Source: Polytrichum commune (taxonomy: Eukaryota > Streptophyta > Polytrichopsida > Polytrichales > Polytrichaceae). Taken from it: 60,000 nucleotides of DNA. The DNA lies in the NCBI GenBank assembly GCA_950295325.1, contig OX485809.1:6326001-6386000 (forward strand), in the 5' to 3' direction. The translations under genes and the position numbers were made by a program. The notes under the pieces were generated by a model. That model was not told where the DNA came from, made no database searches, and saw only the letters and a list, made by a program, of their open reading frames with translations. This document shows positions 23,600-34,234 of the stretch, one piece after another (positions within the stretch are counted from its first letter, which is position 1; every line of letters starts with the position of its first letter).

Positions 23600-23890
23600 C
23601 ATGTAACAATGAGATTGGACTTAATTTGGACTATGTGCTCAAAATACAAACACCAACGCAAAATCAATATTGAGCACAATTGGGAGAGCCAATGAGATCA
23701 ATTAAAGAGCAAGAAAATGTTCATGTTGGACTCTTATCTTTTACATCTCTGCTCCGAATTTGAAACATGAAATGACAATCTTCATGATTCACAAGTGCTA
23801 AGTGGATGAGACCATTCCTGAGCTAGTCCAACAACTAGAAATGTCTATGAGAGTTGCAATTGCCCACAATACAACCACATACCTTTTAAA
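23600..23890 (+). repeat. Dispersed repeat R1, divergent copy
   Basis: Contains GGACTATGTGCTCAAAATAC, GAGCACAATTGGGAGAGCC and a tail like that of the copy at 5095-5410 (TTTACATCTCTGCTCC, GACAATCTTCATGATTCAC, AGAAATGTCT), supporting an R1 subtype with its own right half. Confidence 0.5.
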
Positions 23891-26284
23891 GGTTGATAAT
23901 GCTACAACTACCACTTTAACATCATGTGTAAAATAAATTCATATTGATTATGAGAAAGTCCACCACCTTAGCATCATAGTCCCGTGTTGATTTTAGATTA
24001 GTCGACCAAGAAAACTTTGAACCCTCATTACTTTTGCGTACGGAACTTAAATAAGTCATACTTTGGTGCGAAGTTGGAATCCCCCTTCAATCTCGGGGGG
24101 TTCACTGGCGAAAATCGTAGAATAACGTGCGATAAAAAATAGGGTCCAATATATTCATTGTAGATAAATTTTGTAAAAAATGGACATGTAAAATAGGGGA
24201 TTTTAGAATAGTGAAACATGTTTACATGTAAAATACCATCACATATAATATTTTCAGTCTTTTTACATGTAAAATACCATCACCTTATAATCTTTTCTGC
24301 AAGGTAAATAACCCCCCCAATAAATAGGTCCAGAACGCATGTGTATGCAAAATGTAAGAGGGAGTGAAGTTAACCCCCCGAGCCTTCAATTGATGACAAG
24401 AAACAACTAAAACTCTATCAATCTAGTAATAGTAGATACATTCACGTCTTAAAATGATGGTTTTAGCACCACCTACCATAGTATGAACTGAATTAGTGTA
24501 TTCAAATCAACAATTGTGACTAGCTTGTGGCATGTAAGTAAGGACCAAAACATTGCATCAACAAAAAGTGTGTAGTAACATTTTGATTTTGTCCCAATTG
24601 TGAAGATACTTGTTTGTTTCATTTGGAAGGTGGCCTTGCAAACTATTTACAAAGATGGGCGGAATTGAAATGGACTTGTACGAATGTTGTAACAAGTGTA
24701 CTTGAGAACATAGTGATAAGGTAGGAGCACCTTACACAAGACAACCCCCAAAACTAGGATCGAGAATACCCCAACAACCAAAGTGGGAGGGACCCATTGT
24801 TGTGAATTGTTTTTTCAACATGGTTGTATTAATTATGCCACTAACGGTCACTTGTTGGTGCATGAAGTTGCAACATTGGGTGGCACCTGTTTTGGGAATA
24901 AGGTCATGAGTGCTTTTCAATCTACTTGTGTTTTTATTAAGGATTTTGTAACTGACTAATTTGGAGCCGAAATATGCTAGCATAAGGTTCATCTGTTATT
25001 GGTTTTGCATACTTTGGAACTTCATCTTCCAAGTTCACAAAAACTTGCAATTGGATAATTTTATTACCAATATGTAGTTCTCTAGTTATTGGCAATATGG
25101 CAGACTATATCACAACTAGGGGTGACAACATAGCGTTAACTTCAAATTTGTATTTACTTCAATAATTTGGGGGGGGGGGGGGGTACAACTTGCAATACAC
25201 CTGGTTTTTTTTCCCTTACCTAAGAATAAATATCTTTGGTTCATACAACTACCATTGTATTCCAGATACCTTAGCTTCTTGGTGTAAGGTGTGGCTACCT
25301 TAGAGTTACAAGTTGCTTATAATGAGTGACTTTGGTAGATCAACCCCTAAACAACAACCAAATTTGATTGTGCACCTCTTGAGGGAAGCTAGTATGTGAG
25401 AGGCAGAGAAAATTATCACATATGATCGTACTCTCATTCCTCCAACACTAAAACTTGACCCCCTGTAGGTTTGTTGCCGATTCATCTAAACTGACTTTGA
25501 GTAGACCAATTTGGAGTCTTAGAAGCTAATTCCGATGTCAAATCAACTTAAGTAAATAACCTATAGACTGCATACTATTTCAAGGCTTTAATGTTTAGAT
25601 GAATAAGAGGCATCCTCATATACGATAACTCCAAGATTATTCTCTCTCTCCAAATGTGAGCAGTTAGCGGTGAGGAGTAACTTATGTGAGCAATGAGTGA
25701 TAAGTTATGGACTTTCCACATTAATAAATGCACCAAACTGAGTTTTGTGACACAATTAGGCATTTACTGACCAAGATTCATAATATGACATACACATTAA
25801 TGCCTATGAAAGGGGACCTTTTACCATGATTTGTACTATGTGTAGTTGTAGAAAAAAACATTCTAGTGAATTGGCTTGTCAAAGAATATGCCTTGCAATG
25901 ATATGTGAGGACAAGCATATAGAGCAAGGTTCGCAAATATGCAAACATGTCTTTCTTCATGTCACAATCTAAAGTGATATCTTTTTCTTTTTCTTTTGCT
26001 TTCCCCCAATATTATTGTACATCAACAAAGGCTAAACCTCCTAGAAAGAGTTGTGGTATACTCTTGACGTTTAGTAAAAAATATCTATTTATTGGGTTGT
26101 TCGGATGTTCAAGTTTGGTTATGTACATGGATGTAGACGGTTGGAGTAATGGTGGCATAACAAGAGCCACAATATCCTAAGATGAAAGTATACATTGCTT
26201 TCTTGATTGCGTTGGCTTCATGGCAACCACAAAGATGGACTACTTTTTGACGTTGAACACATAAGATAACCACGCCAAAATTCT
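23891..26284. other. Intergenic, no recognised gene; poly-G tract
   Basis: Only short random frames are present. A run of 15 G occurs at 25169-25183 after AATAATTT, a context like that of the poly-G at 30017 within an R1 copy, so this may be an R1 fragment. Near 24080-24150 the sequence (GGGGGGTTCACTGGCG, CGTAGAATAACGTGCG) resembles 30848-30900 inside the 1.8-kb element. Confidence 0.45.
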
Positions 26285-26520
26285 AATTTGGTTACTCATC
26301 TTTAAACGAACACCTATATTTGAGTAGTGTGTGCATACGTGTGGATCTAAGAGTGGACATTAAAAAGACATGTCTTTAAAAGAAATAGGATTGTATGTTC
26401 AAAATTTATTTAATCATTCTTGGTTCATTAGTCAACATAATTGATGGGACTTGTATGATCGTTAATAAGCAAGAGAATCTTCACTTTGACAGTGAATAAG
26501 TTATTCATAATACATTTTTA
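26285..26520 (+). repeat. Dispersed repeat R1, copy
   Basis: Typical R1 order: GAACACCTATATTTGAGTAG, GTGGATCTAAGAGTGGACAT, GACATGTCTTTAAAAGAAAT, TTCATTAGTCAACATAATTG and AGAATCTTCACTTTGA. It is truncated after the last block. Confidence 0.65.
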
Positions 26521-29089
26521 TGGCATTTTTAAATGTCATTTTCTCAAATACAAGGAAGGCCGGCTTGAATTGGTCTTTGGAGAGAGCTTTTGCCAACTAC
26601 ACAAGTTTTTGCCGACTACAACTTTTTTTCAAAGTTCGAGTGCATTCCACAAGACTAGAAACTGAGTTGACCTTACAAAAAATTATCACATGTGACTGTG
26701 ATGTTTTCATGAATGTCACATGTGAATCATGACGCTTTCAAGAATGCAATAGTACAAGACATAGATTGTTAATGAAAATCTTAATCCAACGTGACAATTA
26801 TCCTTAAAGACACTAGCTTAGTCTTTCCTGAGACCTAATTATACCTTGATTATTTTTATGCTTGTGTACCACACAAGATCCAAATAAAATGAACTTACTG
26901 CCAATTTGAAACTACTGTTAGGGTAAATAGTGTGAGTATGAGTGACAATCACAAATGCATGTACAACTATGTGAGAGACCTTGGATCCTTAGTTAAAGAA
27001 GTAATCTACAAAAATGCTGTCTAAATCCTGAACACTATGAGATGAACATGTTTATACCTTAAATAAACCAATTTGAGACACCTACATGTTATCCAATCAC
27101 CTTTTAAGTCTTCCTCGAGTGTTTCCCTAGGTTTTTCTTCTAAGCAAAACCTAAACTACATACATTGAAAACATATTTGTAAGGACATCCATTATAGTAG
27201 GTCATCTATGCCTTTCACTTTAAAATTCAAAGAATAGTTGTCATTAAATCCAAAAATAGCAAGCCCAATTCTTCTTATGTTTCTCATTTGGATTTGCTAA
27301 TGTGCTCATGTTGCAATAATCTTTTCAAGCCTCTGCATATGTTGAAATTTTCTATAAATGTCTAGAATAAGTGAATTCACCTTTAACCAGTAATAAGCCG
27401 AGATGGGTGTCTAAAATTTATGCACATTGTTAAATGCCATTGTAACATATGTAATTATTTTTAAAAGAAGAGAGTGCAAAAATCAACACCCCAACCCAAA
27501 GTGACAGATTAAAATCTTGTGCAATAAGTATATATTGATTTTGAGAATTTCCACTCCTTTAATTATTATGTTAGGTTTCCATGTTGGTTTTTGGATCATC
27601 TACTAGTAAAACTCCAACCCCTTGTATCTTTTGCATACAATACTAAAATTGGGCAAGTTGCAAACATGCCTAAATTGGATGTTCTTCTTAAAACGTACAC
27701 TTATATTTGAGTGGTGTATGTTTAGGTATTGGAAAAACCCTCATTTTTTTTAGTAGTAGATATAAATTAGTATGAAAAAAATCATGGGAGGAAAAAAATT
27801 AATATTAGGATGAGTATAATCCCTAGTCCTTCTAGTAGACAAATGAGAAATAATATATTTTCAGTATAATATAGTGATGAAATCATCACTAAAAGCATAT
27901 CACTGGCGCATGAGGGAAAATTTTGCCCATGGGCTGGAATTATTGGTCCATTTTCAAATTAGTTTAGGGTTTCAGTTTCAAGCCTAGGAGTGGTGGTGGC
28001 ACTTGCTCCCATTTTTCACTTTCTTGCTTGCAAATTTCAAAGTACACTACAAGGTTTGTGTCTACACTTGCTGCTCGCACTTGTGTTTAGGGTGTTTTGG
28101 ATGTTCAAGAGAGGAAGATGACGACTGTCAACAATTGTTGGAGGCAGTTCAAGAGACGGGTGACTTTAATGGTAATGCTTATAGGAGTATGTAGTTATGT
28201 GTTTGCTATATTTTTATTCACATTGTTTTATTTCGATTCATTTGACATTCTTGGATATATGTGCAGGTGCTACATGCTCCAGTTCCTTTTGAACACAAGT
28301 CAAACCATATTTCACTCATGTTACTTTAGATGAGCTTTCTTTTCTTCATAAAGAAGTAAATGAAGGGTGGGCAATGATCGTCAGATACTATCTTTAGTGT
28401 TTTTGAGCACTCACCACATTTGTAATTAATGTTTAGTGTTTTTGAATACTCACCATAGTTGTAATGCATTTCGAGGCACTAGTTTTTTATTTTTGTGATC
28501 ATAATGGTTACTCAACTGCTATGCTTGTTTGTTTTATGTTGCTTTCTAGTTTGGTTCAAATATGCTCATATACATTGCATATGTCCACACCCAACACTTA
28601 CCCTAAAACCTTTAATGTCCATCTGAGCAAATGACCAAGTTTTTATAAGTATTATTGCATGCCAAGAATAAGGCTACATTTTGACACAAAATTACTTATA
28701 GGGTACTGGAAATTAAGACCAAGTAGTTTTTTTTTTTTGGCTAAAAGGGTCTCATAAGATCATAATTACTAGGTAAATAGCCCCCAAACAAATACCCGGT
28801 TAACGCATGTGGTTACAAATATAAGGGGTAGTGATCTCCTCGAGGTAGATGTACAAAAGGGGGCCCTAAGGTTAAGAGGAAAAAAAATGACGACAAATGT
28901 GCTAATTTCATCCAAATGACATGTATTTGAGGGTCATATTGTTGTGAGTGTATCCTATTGATAAAAAAATAAAATAACAAATGACTTTCTTGTTGGAAAG
29001 TGAAAGTGGATTACACATGTAATATAGACCCATTAATTTCATGATCTATATTTTGTGTATGTAGTGGAGGCATTTATCACATTATAATG
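26521..29089. other. Intergenic; fragments of dispersed repeats, no recognised gene
   Basis: Holds a short R1 fragment at about 27665-27730, an R3-type segment at 26780-26870 that resembles 36510-36590 (AGACACTAGCTTAGTCTT-like), and the second R2 copy in minus orientation at 28830-29090 (GGTAGATGTACAAAAGGGGG). Small frames at 28003-28333 on the plus strand overlap each other and look like chance. Confidence 0.45.
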
Positions 29090-29260
29090 AAAATATTAGT
29101 CCGCTCTGGTGTTGAATACAATATTCATATGAGCTCCCAAAATTAAGAGAAAATTGGCTAGTGCATGCACAATTTGGATCTCCTATTGCTTACATGCTTC
29201 ATATCCTACAAGAAGTGGGTGCAAATCAACTAAATGTGTTTTTCTAAGGCATACTTACTT
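29090..29260 (+). repeat. Dispersed repeat R1, right-half fragment
   Basis: TTCATATGAGCTCCCAAAAT, GATCTCCTATTGCTTACATG and TCATATCCTACAAGAAGTGG are the R1 tail blocks. The left half is missing. Confidence 0.55.
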
Positions 29261-29864
29261 TTAGACATTATTACCTTCAACTGGGGCGTCAAAATCTAGA
29301 CTTTGTAGATTGCTAACAATAATCAACACTTTTCAAATTTGGTATCAATATCTAGATGCTCAACGCTTAAAGGGGCACTTTTAGGGTGAGTTTCGATATT
29401 GGCCACTCGCCCATCAAATTCTAGTGGAATAAAGACAAACTCACCCAAATGTAGATAGAATTTGGTGGGTAGGGTTTGTATGATCCAACTAGCCACTCAT
29501 ATCATCTTCTCAAATCCGGGCCCACCTACTAACCTCCTCCTCTAAGTTACCAAGGATGGATCTCCTCCTTCAATCCTTTGGTGACCAACACTTGTACGTC
29601 GAAAAGTGTTGTGTAGGCGTAATGGAAATCTAGCAGTCCATGTCCACAACCCTCCACATTCTAATAGGCCGCCATAATGTGGTTGGTTGGCGGCTTGTGC
29701 TTATCTACATGAGAACACCTCCAACCCATTATCATTTAGAATCTAGTGGGCGAGCAACCTACACGAAAGCTCACTCTTAGCATGCCCTCTACGTTACTAT
29801 CTACTCTAAAACACACCTTGCCATAATATAATACCACTTAAATATTATGAAGCAAACAATGTTT
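29261..29864. other. Intergenic, nothing recognised
   Basis: No gene, RNA or repeat structure could be supported. Confidence 0.4.
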
Positions 29865-30240
29865 ATGCGGTTACTTATTAGGACACCTATATTTGAATGG
29901 TATGAGGTTAGATGTGGCTTGAAGAACAACTCTACCAAAACGACATGTGTTTTATAGAGGTTGGCTTGCATGCTCAAAATATGATAGCCATTCTAGACTC
30001 CATAGTCAACATAATTGGGGGGGGGGGGGGGGAGCTATATGACCATTTAATGAGGACAAGAATCATCACTTTGATAATGAATAAGATGTTCATGTAAGGT
30101 CCAAAAATTACGAGGAAAAAAGCTACGGCCTCAATTTGGATTTGCTAACCATCTTGTAAGTTACTTATCATGTGTTATACATCCTAGGAGAAGTGGGCTA
30201 GTTGGAAAAGGCAACCATTTAAGACCCATCCACTAATTAA
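29865..30240 (+). repeat. Dispersed repeat R1, near-complete copy with poly-G tract
   Basis: Runs from TTACTTATTAGGACACCTAT through TGGTATGAGGTTAGATGTGG, GCTCAAAATATGATAGCCAT, TCCATAGTCAACATAATT, GAATCATCACTTTGATAATG and GAAGTGGGCTAGTTGGAAAA. The G tract that other copies show as 4-7 G is expanded here to 16 G (30017-30032). Confidence 0.7.
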
Positions 30241-31088
30241 TTGGACACCTATCAGAGTGTCACATCCACTAATTGCCAACATGATACTATTCGTCAGCAT
30301 GAGTAACTTTAAAGTGAAATTTTATATCCAATATGACATTTAGCGTAGCATACTGGGTTACTTGAGATTATAGTTTTGGTGTTTTAGTATGGGGGATATT
30401 ATTGGGCATACTAATGGCAAGTGTCATGTGTTTACATTTTCGTATGCAAGGAAAAACATTCTTGAACATTTTATCGCCAAGTGTCATTTGTGTACACTTT
30501 AGTCAACTTGTAGACCATTGTGTAACACATGCATACACCTCATACCCATTTAAATTGAACATACTCATACCCATATATTAGTAAGCACATCTGAACATTG
30601 AGAGTCATGAGGTGACACTGACGGCGAAGGTGTCGGTCATTAGTGCATGCCTCATTAAATTAGGCGTTCTATAAATAAACGCATAAAACGCATAAATTAT
30701 GAAAAAAGTAACATTCCCAAAACATCTAGGGTGCGTCTAGACGACGAGTCTGCGTAATCCGACGCATAGTTCGCACTCCTGATGGTCGTCCGCACTCATC
30801 AGAGCCTTCTCACTGTCAACATATTAAAACACGCCACACACAACGCTTGGGGGGTGCACCTTTCATTAAAACGTAGAATCACGTGCGTTCACTGCATACT
30901 CTAAAACCCCCTTATATACAAGTTATTTTTTGTGAAAAGAAGTAATACACATACAATTGCAATAATAAATATACAAGTAACAATATGTATACACAAAAAA
31001 AAATCCATTCATATATAGTCATTAACATAAGTATACAAATATATTTTTGAACAATAATCAACCCCTATAATATGTATAACAAAATATC

Positions 31089-31739
31089 CTAGCTTTCATC
31101 AGCAAAGTCGTTGAAAACTCTTTCATCTCCCGGATGTAACTCATAAACATTTGATTCACCAATATATGTCATTATAGCCAATGCAATTATTGTCTCTAAG
31201 TCTACCATCAAATGATCAGTAAGATCATATGTCCACTTGTTGTTAGCCCCTTTTTGATACCAACATAAACCAATCTCCACGTTTGATGGACGGTCCATCA
31301 AGTCAATTGGATCCTTATACTCCACCCCACGATTACCAAACTTCCTCCGCATCTTATAAACTCTCCCAACAAACCAAACCTTAACTCGAGTAGATTTTTT
31401 TGGCCTACCTCATTTTTTCACAGTTTTAGCTTCAGGTGTGTTCAAAAAACACACAACACAGTCACAACCAAGCTTTAACAAAGTGTCATGGTTTCCAACA
31501 CTCAGGACTTTAGGCTTCATATATAATATGCTAGCTCTAATTCGAGTCAACCGATCTTTACACAAAGAAGGATTGCCATTCAATTGACTAACAAATGTAC
31601 TTTTAAAAATTCTAGACTCCCCTACCATTACATAAGCCACAGCTGACTTTGCATTTGATAGAGAGGGAATTTCAGAACGAGGCCATGACAATGTCAGGAC
31701 TTTCGGTGATTCCCACGGCAGCAGTAACTGCAGGGACAC
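31089..31739 (-). pseudogene. Unidentified reading frame with one in-frame TGA
   Basis: One minus-strand frame runs from 31739 (no ATG; first codon GTG) to a stop at 31089, broken once by TGA near 31410 directly before GRPKKSTRVKVWFVGRVYK. The downstream part includes VEYKDPIDLMDRPSNVEIG and ends HPGDERVFNDFADES. The frame resumes immediately after the stop, and the composition is protein-like on both sides, so this is best read as a recently damaged gene or exon rather than chance. I do not recognise the family; GRPKK is AT-hook-like but too short to mean much. Its place inside a terminal-inverted-repeat element suggests either the element's own second protein or a captured host fragment. 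Confidence 0.4.
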
Positions 31740-31812
31740 TGAAAAGCTCTGGAAGCAACAGGTGAAAGAAGGAAAAGTAAAGCAGTTGTCGGCAAAAGAA
31801 GCAGGCTATGCG

Positions 31813-31899
31813 AGAAGAGAAAACAAAAACCTTCAGAGCCCGACTAGAAGAGAAAACAAAAACCTTCAGCGCCCGACAAAAAGAGAAAACAAAAACCTA
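31813..31899. repeat. 33-bp tandem repeat, about 2.6 units
   Basis: Units at 31813-31845, 31846-31878 and a partial 31879-31899 share AGAGAAAACAAAAACCTTCA. The period of 33 keeps any plus-strand frame open, giving an 11-residue repeat (RENKNLQ-type), but this is low-complexity and no gene is claimed. Confidence 0.85.
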
Positions 31900-32784
31900 G
31901 GGATGGGAGGGGAAAAAGGTCTTTGTTACTTTGAGTTGAACGAATCATTTCAGAACCCTAATACTGCCTCTTTCCCCGATATTACCTTGATACCTTGTAC
32001 ATGGTTCATACTACCCTATAAGGTTGCTAACAAAAATTGTTAATCCTAGTTAATCCTAATTTCATCCAATATGAAAACTTATGATATGTAGTATAGTAAC
32101 ACTACCATACAAGTACAATTATTGTATACTTTTTAAAGGCCTTCCATACATGTACGTAACTATAAATTATAACATGTACACCATATGTATACGTAATACG
32201 GCAAGGTCCAAATCAATACCCCTCCTGTGCACTCACGTATACTCGTACATGTTTAGTACAATGCACCCCCCGAGACACAACGTCATACGTAACACACTCC
32301 AGTTGTCCAATACTGAACACTTTCCAACCATTTCTTTAAAAACCGCCTAAACTAAGCGCCCGGAGGGCACATCGCACATAAATTAAGCTAAAATCAAGTT
32401 TAATTCATGCGAACGCCTAATTTTTATGAGGCCTGCATTAGCGTAACCTAGCATGGGCCCCAAAATAGGGTAAGTCACACTATAACATACTTGTGCATGG
32501 GACACTAAACACCATAAACGATGTAATGTACTTCAGGGGTTTTAGGTAGTCCTCGCCGGCACATCATGAGTGGAGGAACCTGCTCTCCTTTGTTGATATG
32601 AATCATTGAAATCCGATCGTCCAGGACATTCCATGAAGGCCCAGATCTCGGCTGGGAGAGGAGAGTATCACGAGATTTGCTCGTTTCCTGCAAAGTTGGT
32701 GCAGGGCTTTCAAAGCAGCCTTTGCACGACCGCTCCTTAACTTATGAGAATGGAGCTTCACATAGACAGCCGTTATTCTTCTTC

Positions 32785-33540
32785 GGTCACCTTCCTTGAT
32801 CAGCGGACACCTTTGTTCGAGTGGTATGTGGTTAAGTGTGGTTCCAAAAGCGGATATCGACAAGATGTATGTTGTGAAGAGATTGGGTTACATGTATGCT
32901 CAATGTATGTTAAGGTAGGGGTGGCAATTTCCGTGTAGGTCTTAAAGTCGACCCCTATGTCGGAAGCACCTTTTTAGGTGCTTTTACTTGGATTTACAAA
33001 AGCACTTATCAAGGTGCTTTTACCGTTCACAGCGCTGCCAACATTTCATTGGCTGCCAACGGTCAGTTTAATGCTGCCAGCGGTCGGTTTTAGAAATCCA
33101 CCATGTGGATATACCACGTACCCCATGTGCGAGTGTTGGTCACTCTACAAGGTTTCCTTTAAAAATTTGTAGGAAATCATAAACATGCTGGAAAATTTTG
33201 ATTTTTTCATAGTTGCTCTTGCACCAGCTTTGCGGAGCGCTCAAAATTTATAAAAAAAATAGTTTCAACATCCCAACTAGGCACATCTAAAATTTGGACG
33301 GAAATTGCCACCCCTACCTTAATTGTTTTAGACCCAACAATCAATGTAATCGGGGGCATCGATATGACGATTTAATGAACTCATTTTGATAATGAATAAG
33401 ATTTTCATAAGGGTTCCGAAAGTTAAGTGGCTATCATGGCTTTGATTTGGATCTACTAATCATCGTGTACCAATCATGTGTTCATATCCTACCAGAATTG
33501 GGTGCAGATTTAAAAATGTATGTGTAAGACATGCTAACCT
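32785..33540 (+). repeat. Dispersed repeat R1, copy split by a TTAA-flanked element
   Basis: The left part, 32785-32909, has GCGGACACCTTTGTTCGAGT, GGTATGTGGTTAAGTGTGG and GAGATTGGGTTACATGTATG. The right part, from 33323 (TTGTTTTAGACCCAACAATC), continues the R1 order (TCATTTTGATAATGAATAAG, TTTGATTTGGATCTACTAAT, CATATCCTACCAGAATTGGG). Removing 32914-33318 plus one TTAA restores R1 continuity. Confidence 0.7.
32910..33322. mobile_element. 405-bp miniature element with TTAA target-site duplication
   Basis: Element proper is 32914-33318. Its 20-bp termini, GGTAGGGGTGGCAATTTCCG (32914-32933) and the exact reverse complement (33299-33318), are perfect. TTAA sits on both sides (32910-32913 and 33319-33322), and the host R1 sequence has a single TTAA at that point. 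TTAA duplication is the hallmark of the piggyBac superfamily. The interior has no reading frame of note, but has short local repeats (AGGTGCTTTTAC twice, GCTGCCA three times). Assignment to piggyBac rests on the duplication alone. Confidence 0.8.
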
Positions 33541-33555
33541 TATCACATACAAGTG

Positions 33556-34234
33556 TACAATAATCTCCCGCTTTTGTACACACCAGTCCGAGTACGCATC
33601 CCGGTCAAGTGCGCAATTTTTTTGACAAAAATTAGGGTTCATATTTTATTGTTTGAACATGTCATGCAAAGTCATTTGCCGGGTATGCATGAATTTTTAA
33701 CGCTTGACATTCAATGTTAGTTTGTAAATGTTTTGTTGAAACGTCTCAAACGACCGTCGCAGTTCATCATACATATGTCCAACTTCCGTTTGAACATCGG
33801 AGCAAAGCAATTGGTCTCTAATGTTGAGGACAGTGATGTGTAGAGCTTCAAAGCCTTTGAAGTCGGTAGCACTTTCAAATTCACCAAATGTCTTGATAGG
33901 CTGGATTTCGTCATCAATAGGTGGTTCTTCTTTAATTCACATCGTTTCCAGAACTTCATCAACGTCCGGGTCATCACAACAACACAATATTCTTTATTGT
34001 TTGCATCATCGAACATTGCCCGCTTGCTTGACGCGTTTGGCTTGTTCAAATTTGCAATGTTTTCACATTGTTGGGCTTCGATCAAGCGGGTTATCTCAGG
34101 TTTCATCCGTTATCTGTCGTGATACATCGAATCAAAGTGTTTAGAAAATGATATGAGTAAGGTACGCACCTACCAACTAAATGCGCACCAACGGCTCTGG
34201 TTCAAAGTGCGTACTTCAACGGGAGATTACTGTA
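33556..34234. mobile_element. TA-flanked element, possibly pogo/Tigger-like, internally deleted
   Basis: Element proper is 33558-34232 (675 bp). The termini are left CAATAATCTCCCGCTTTTGT and right (reverse complement) CAGTAATCTCCCGTTGAAGT, with further matching bases inward (GTACACAC/GTACGCAC). TA lies outside each end. A minus-strand coding remnant occupies most of the interior. Termini starting CAG/CAA with a TA duplication fit the Tc1/mariner superfamily, and the acidic C-terminal-like coding remnant suggests the pogo branch; the branch assignment is inference. Confidence 0.55.
33710..34106 (-). pseudogene. Frameshifted coding remnant inside the TA-flanked element
   Basis: Reading the minus strand from ATG 34106, one frame gives an N-terminal piece (KPEITRLIEAQQCENIANL). 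After a frame change the sequence reads DDPDVDEVLETM, a TGA stop, then IKEEPPIDDEIQPIK and DFKGFEALHITVLNIRDQLL, ending LRRSFETFQQNIYK near 33710. The acidic and amphipathic character is like the extreme C-terminus of pogo/CENP-B-type transposases, but no catalytic motif is present, so this is tentative. Confidence 0.35.

Larger units (their letters stand above)
30640..32441. mobile_element. 1.8-kb terminal-inverted-repeat element carrying an unidentified gene fragment
   Basis: Element proper is 30644-32437. The ends are imperfect inverted repeats of about 27 bp: left TGCATGCCTCATTAAATTAG then GCGTTC, right (reverse complement) TGCAGGCCTCATAAAAATTA then GGCGTTC. Both ends abut the direct repeat TTAG (30640-30643 and 32438-32441), possibly CATTAG counted in full. 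Inside are a minus-strand reading frame (31089-31739) and a 33-bp tandem repeat (31813-31899). No DDE transposase was recognised. The duplication length does not fit MULE (about 9 bp) or hAT (8 bp), and is near PIF/Harbinger (3 bp, TTA), but the class is left open. Confidence 0.6.
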
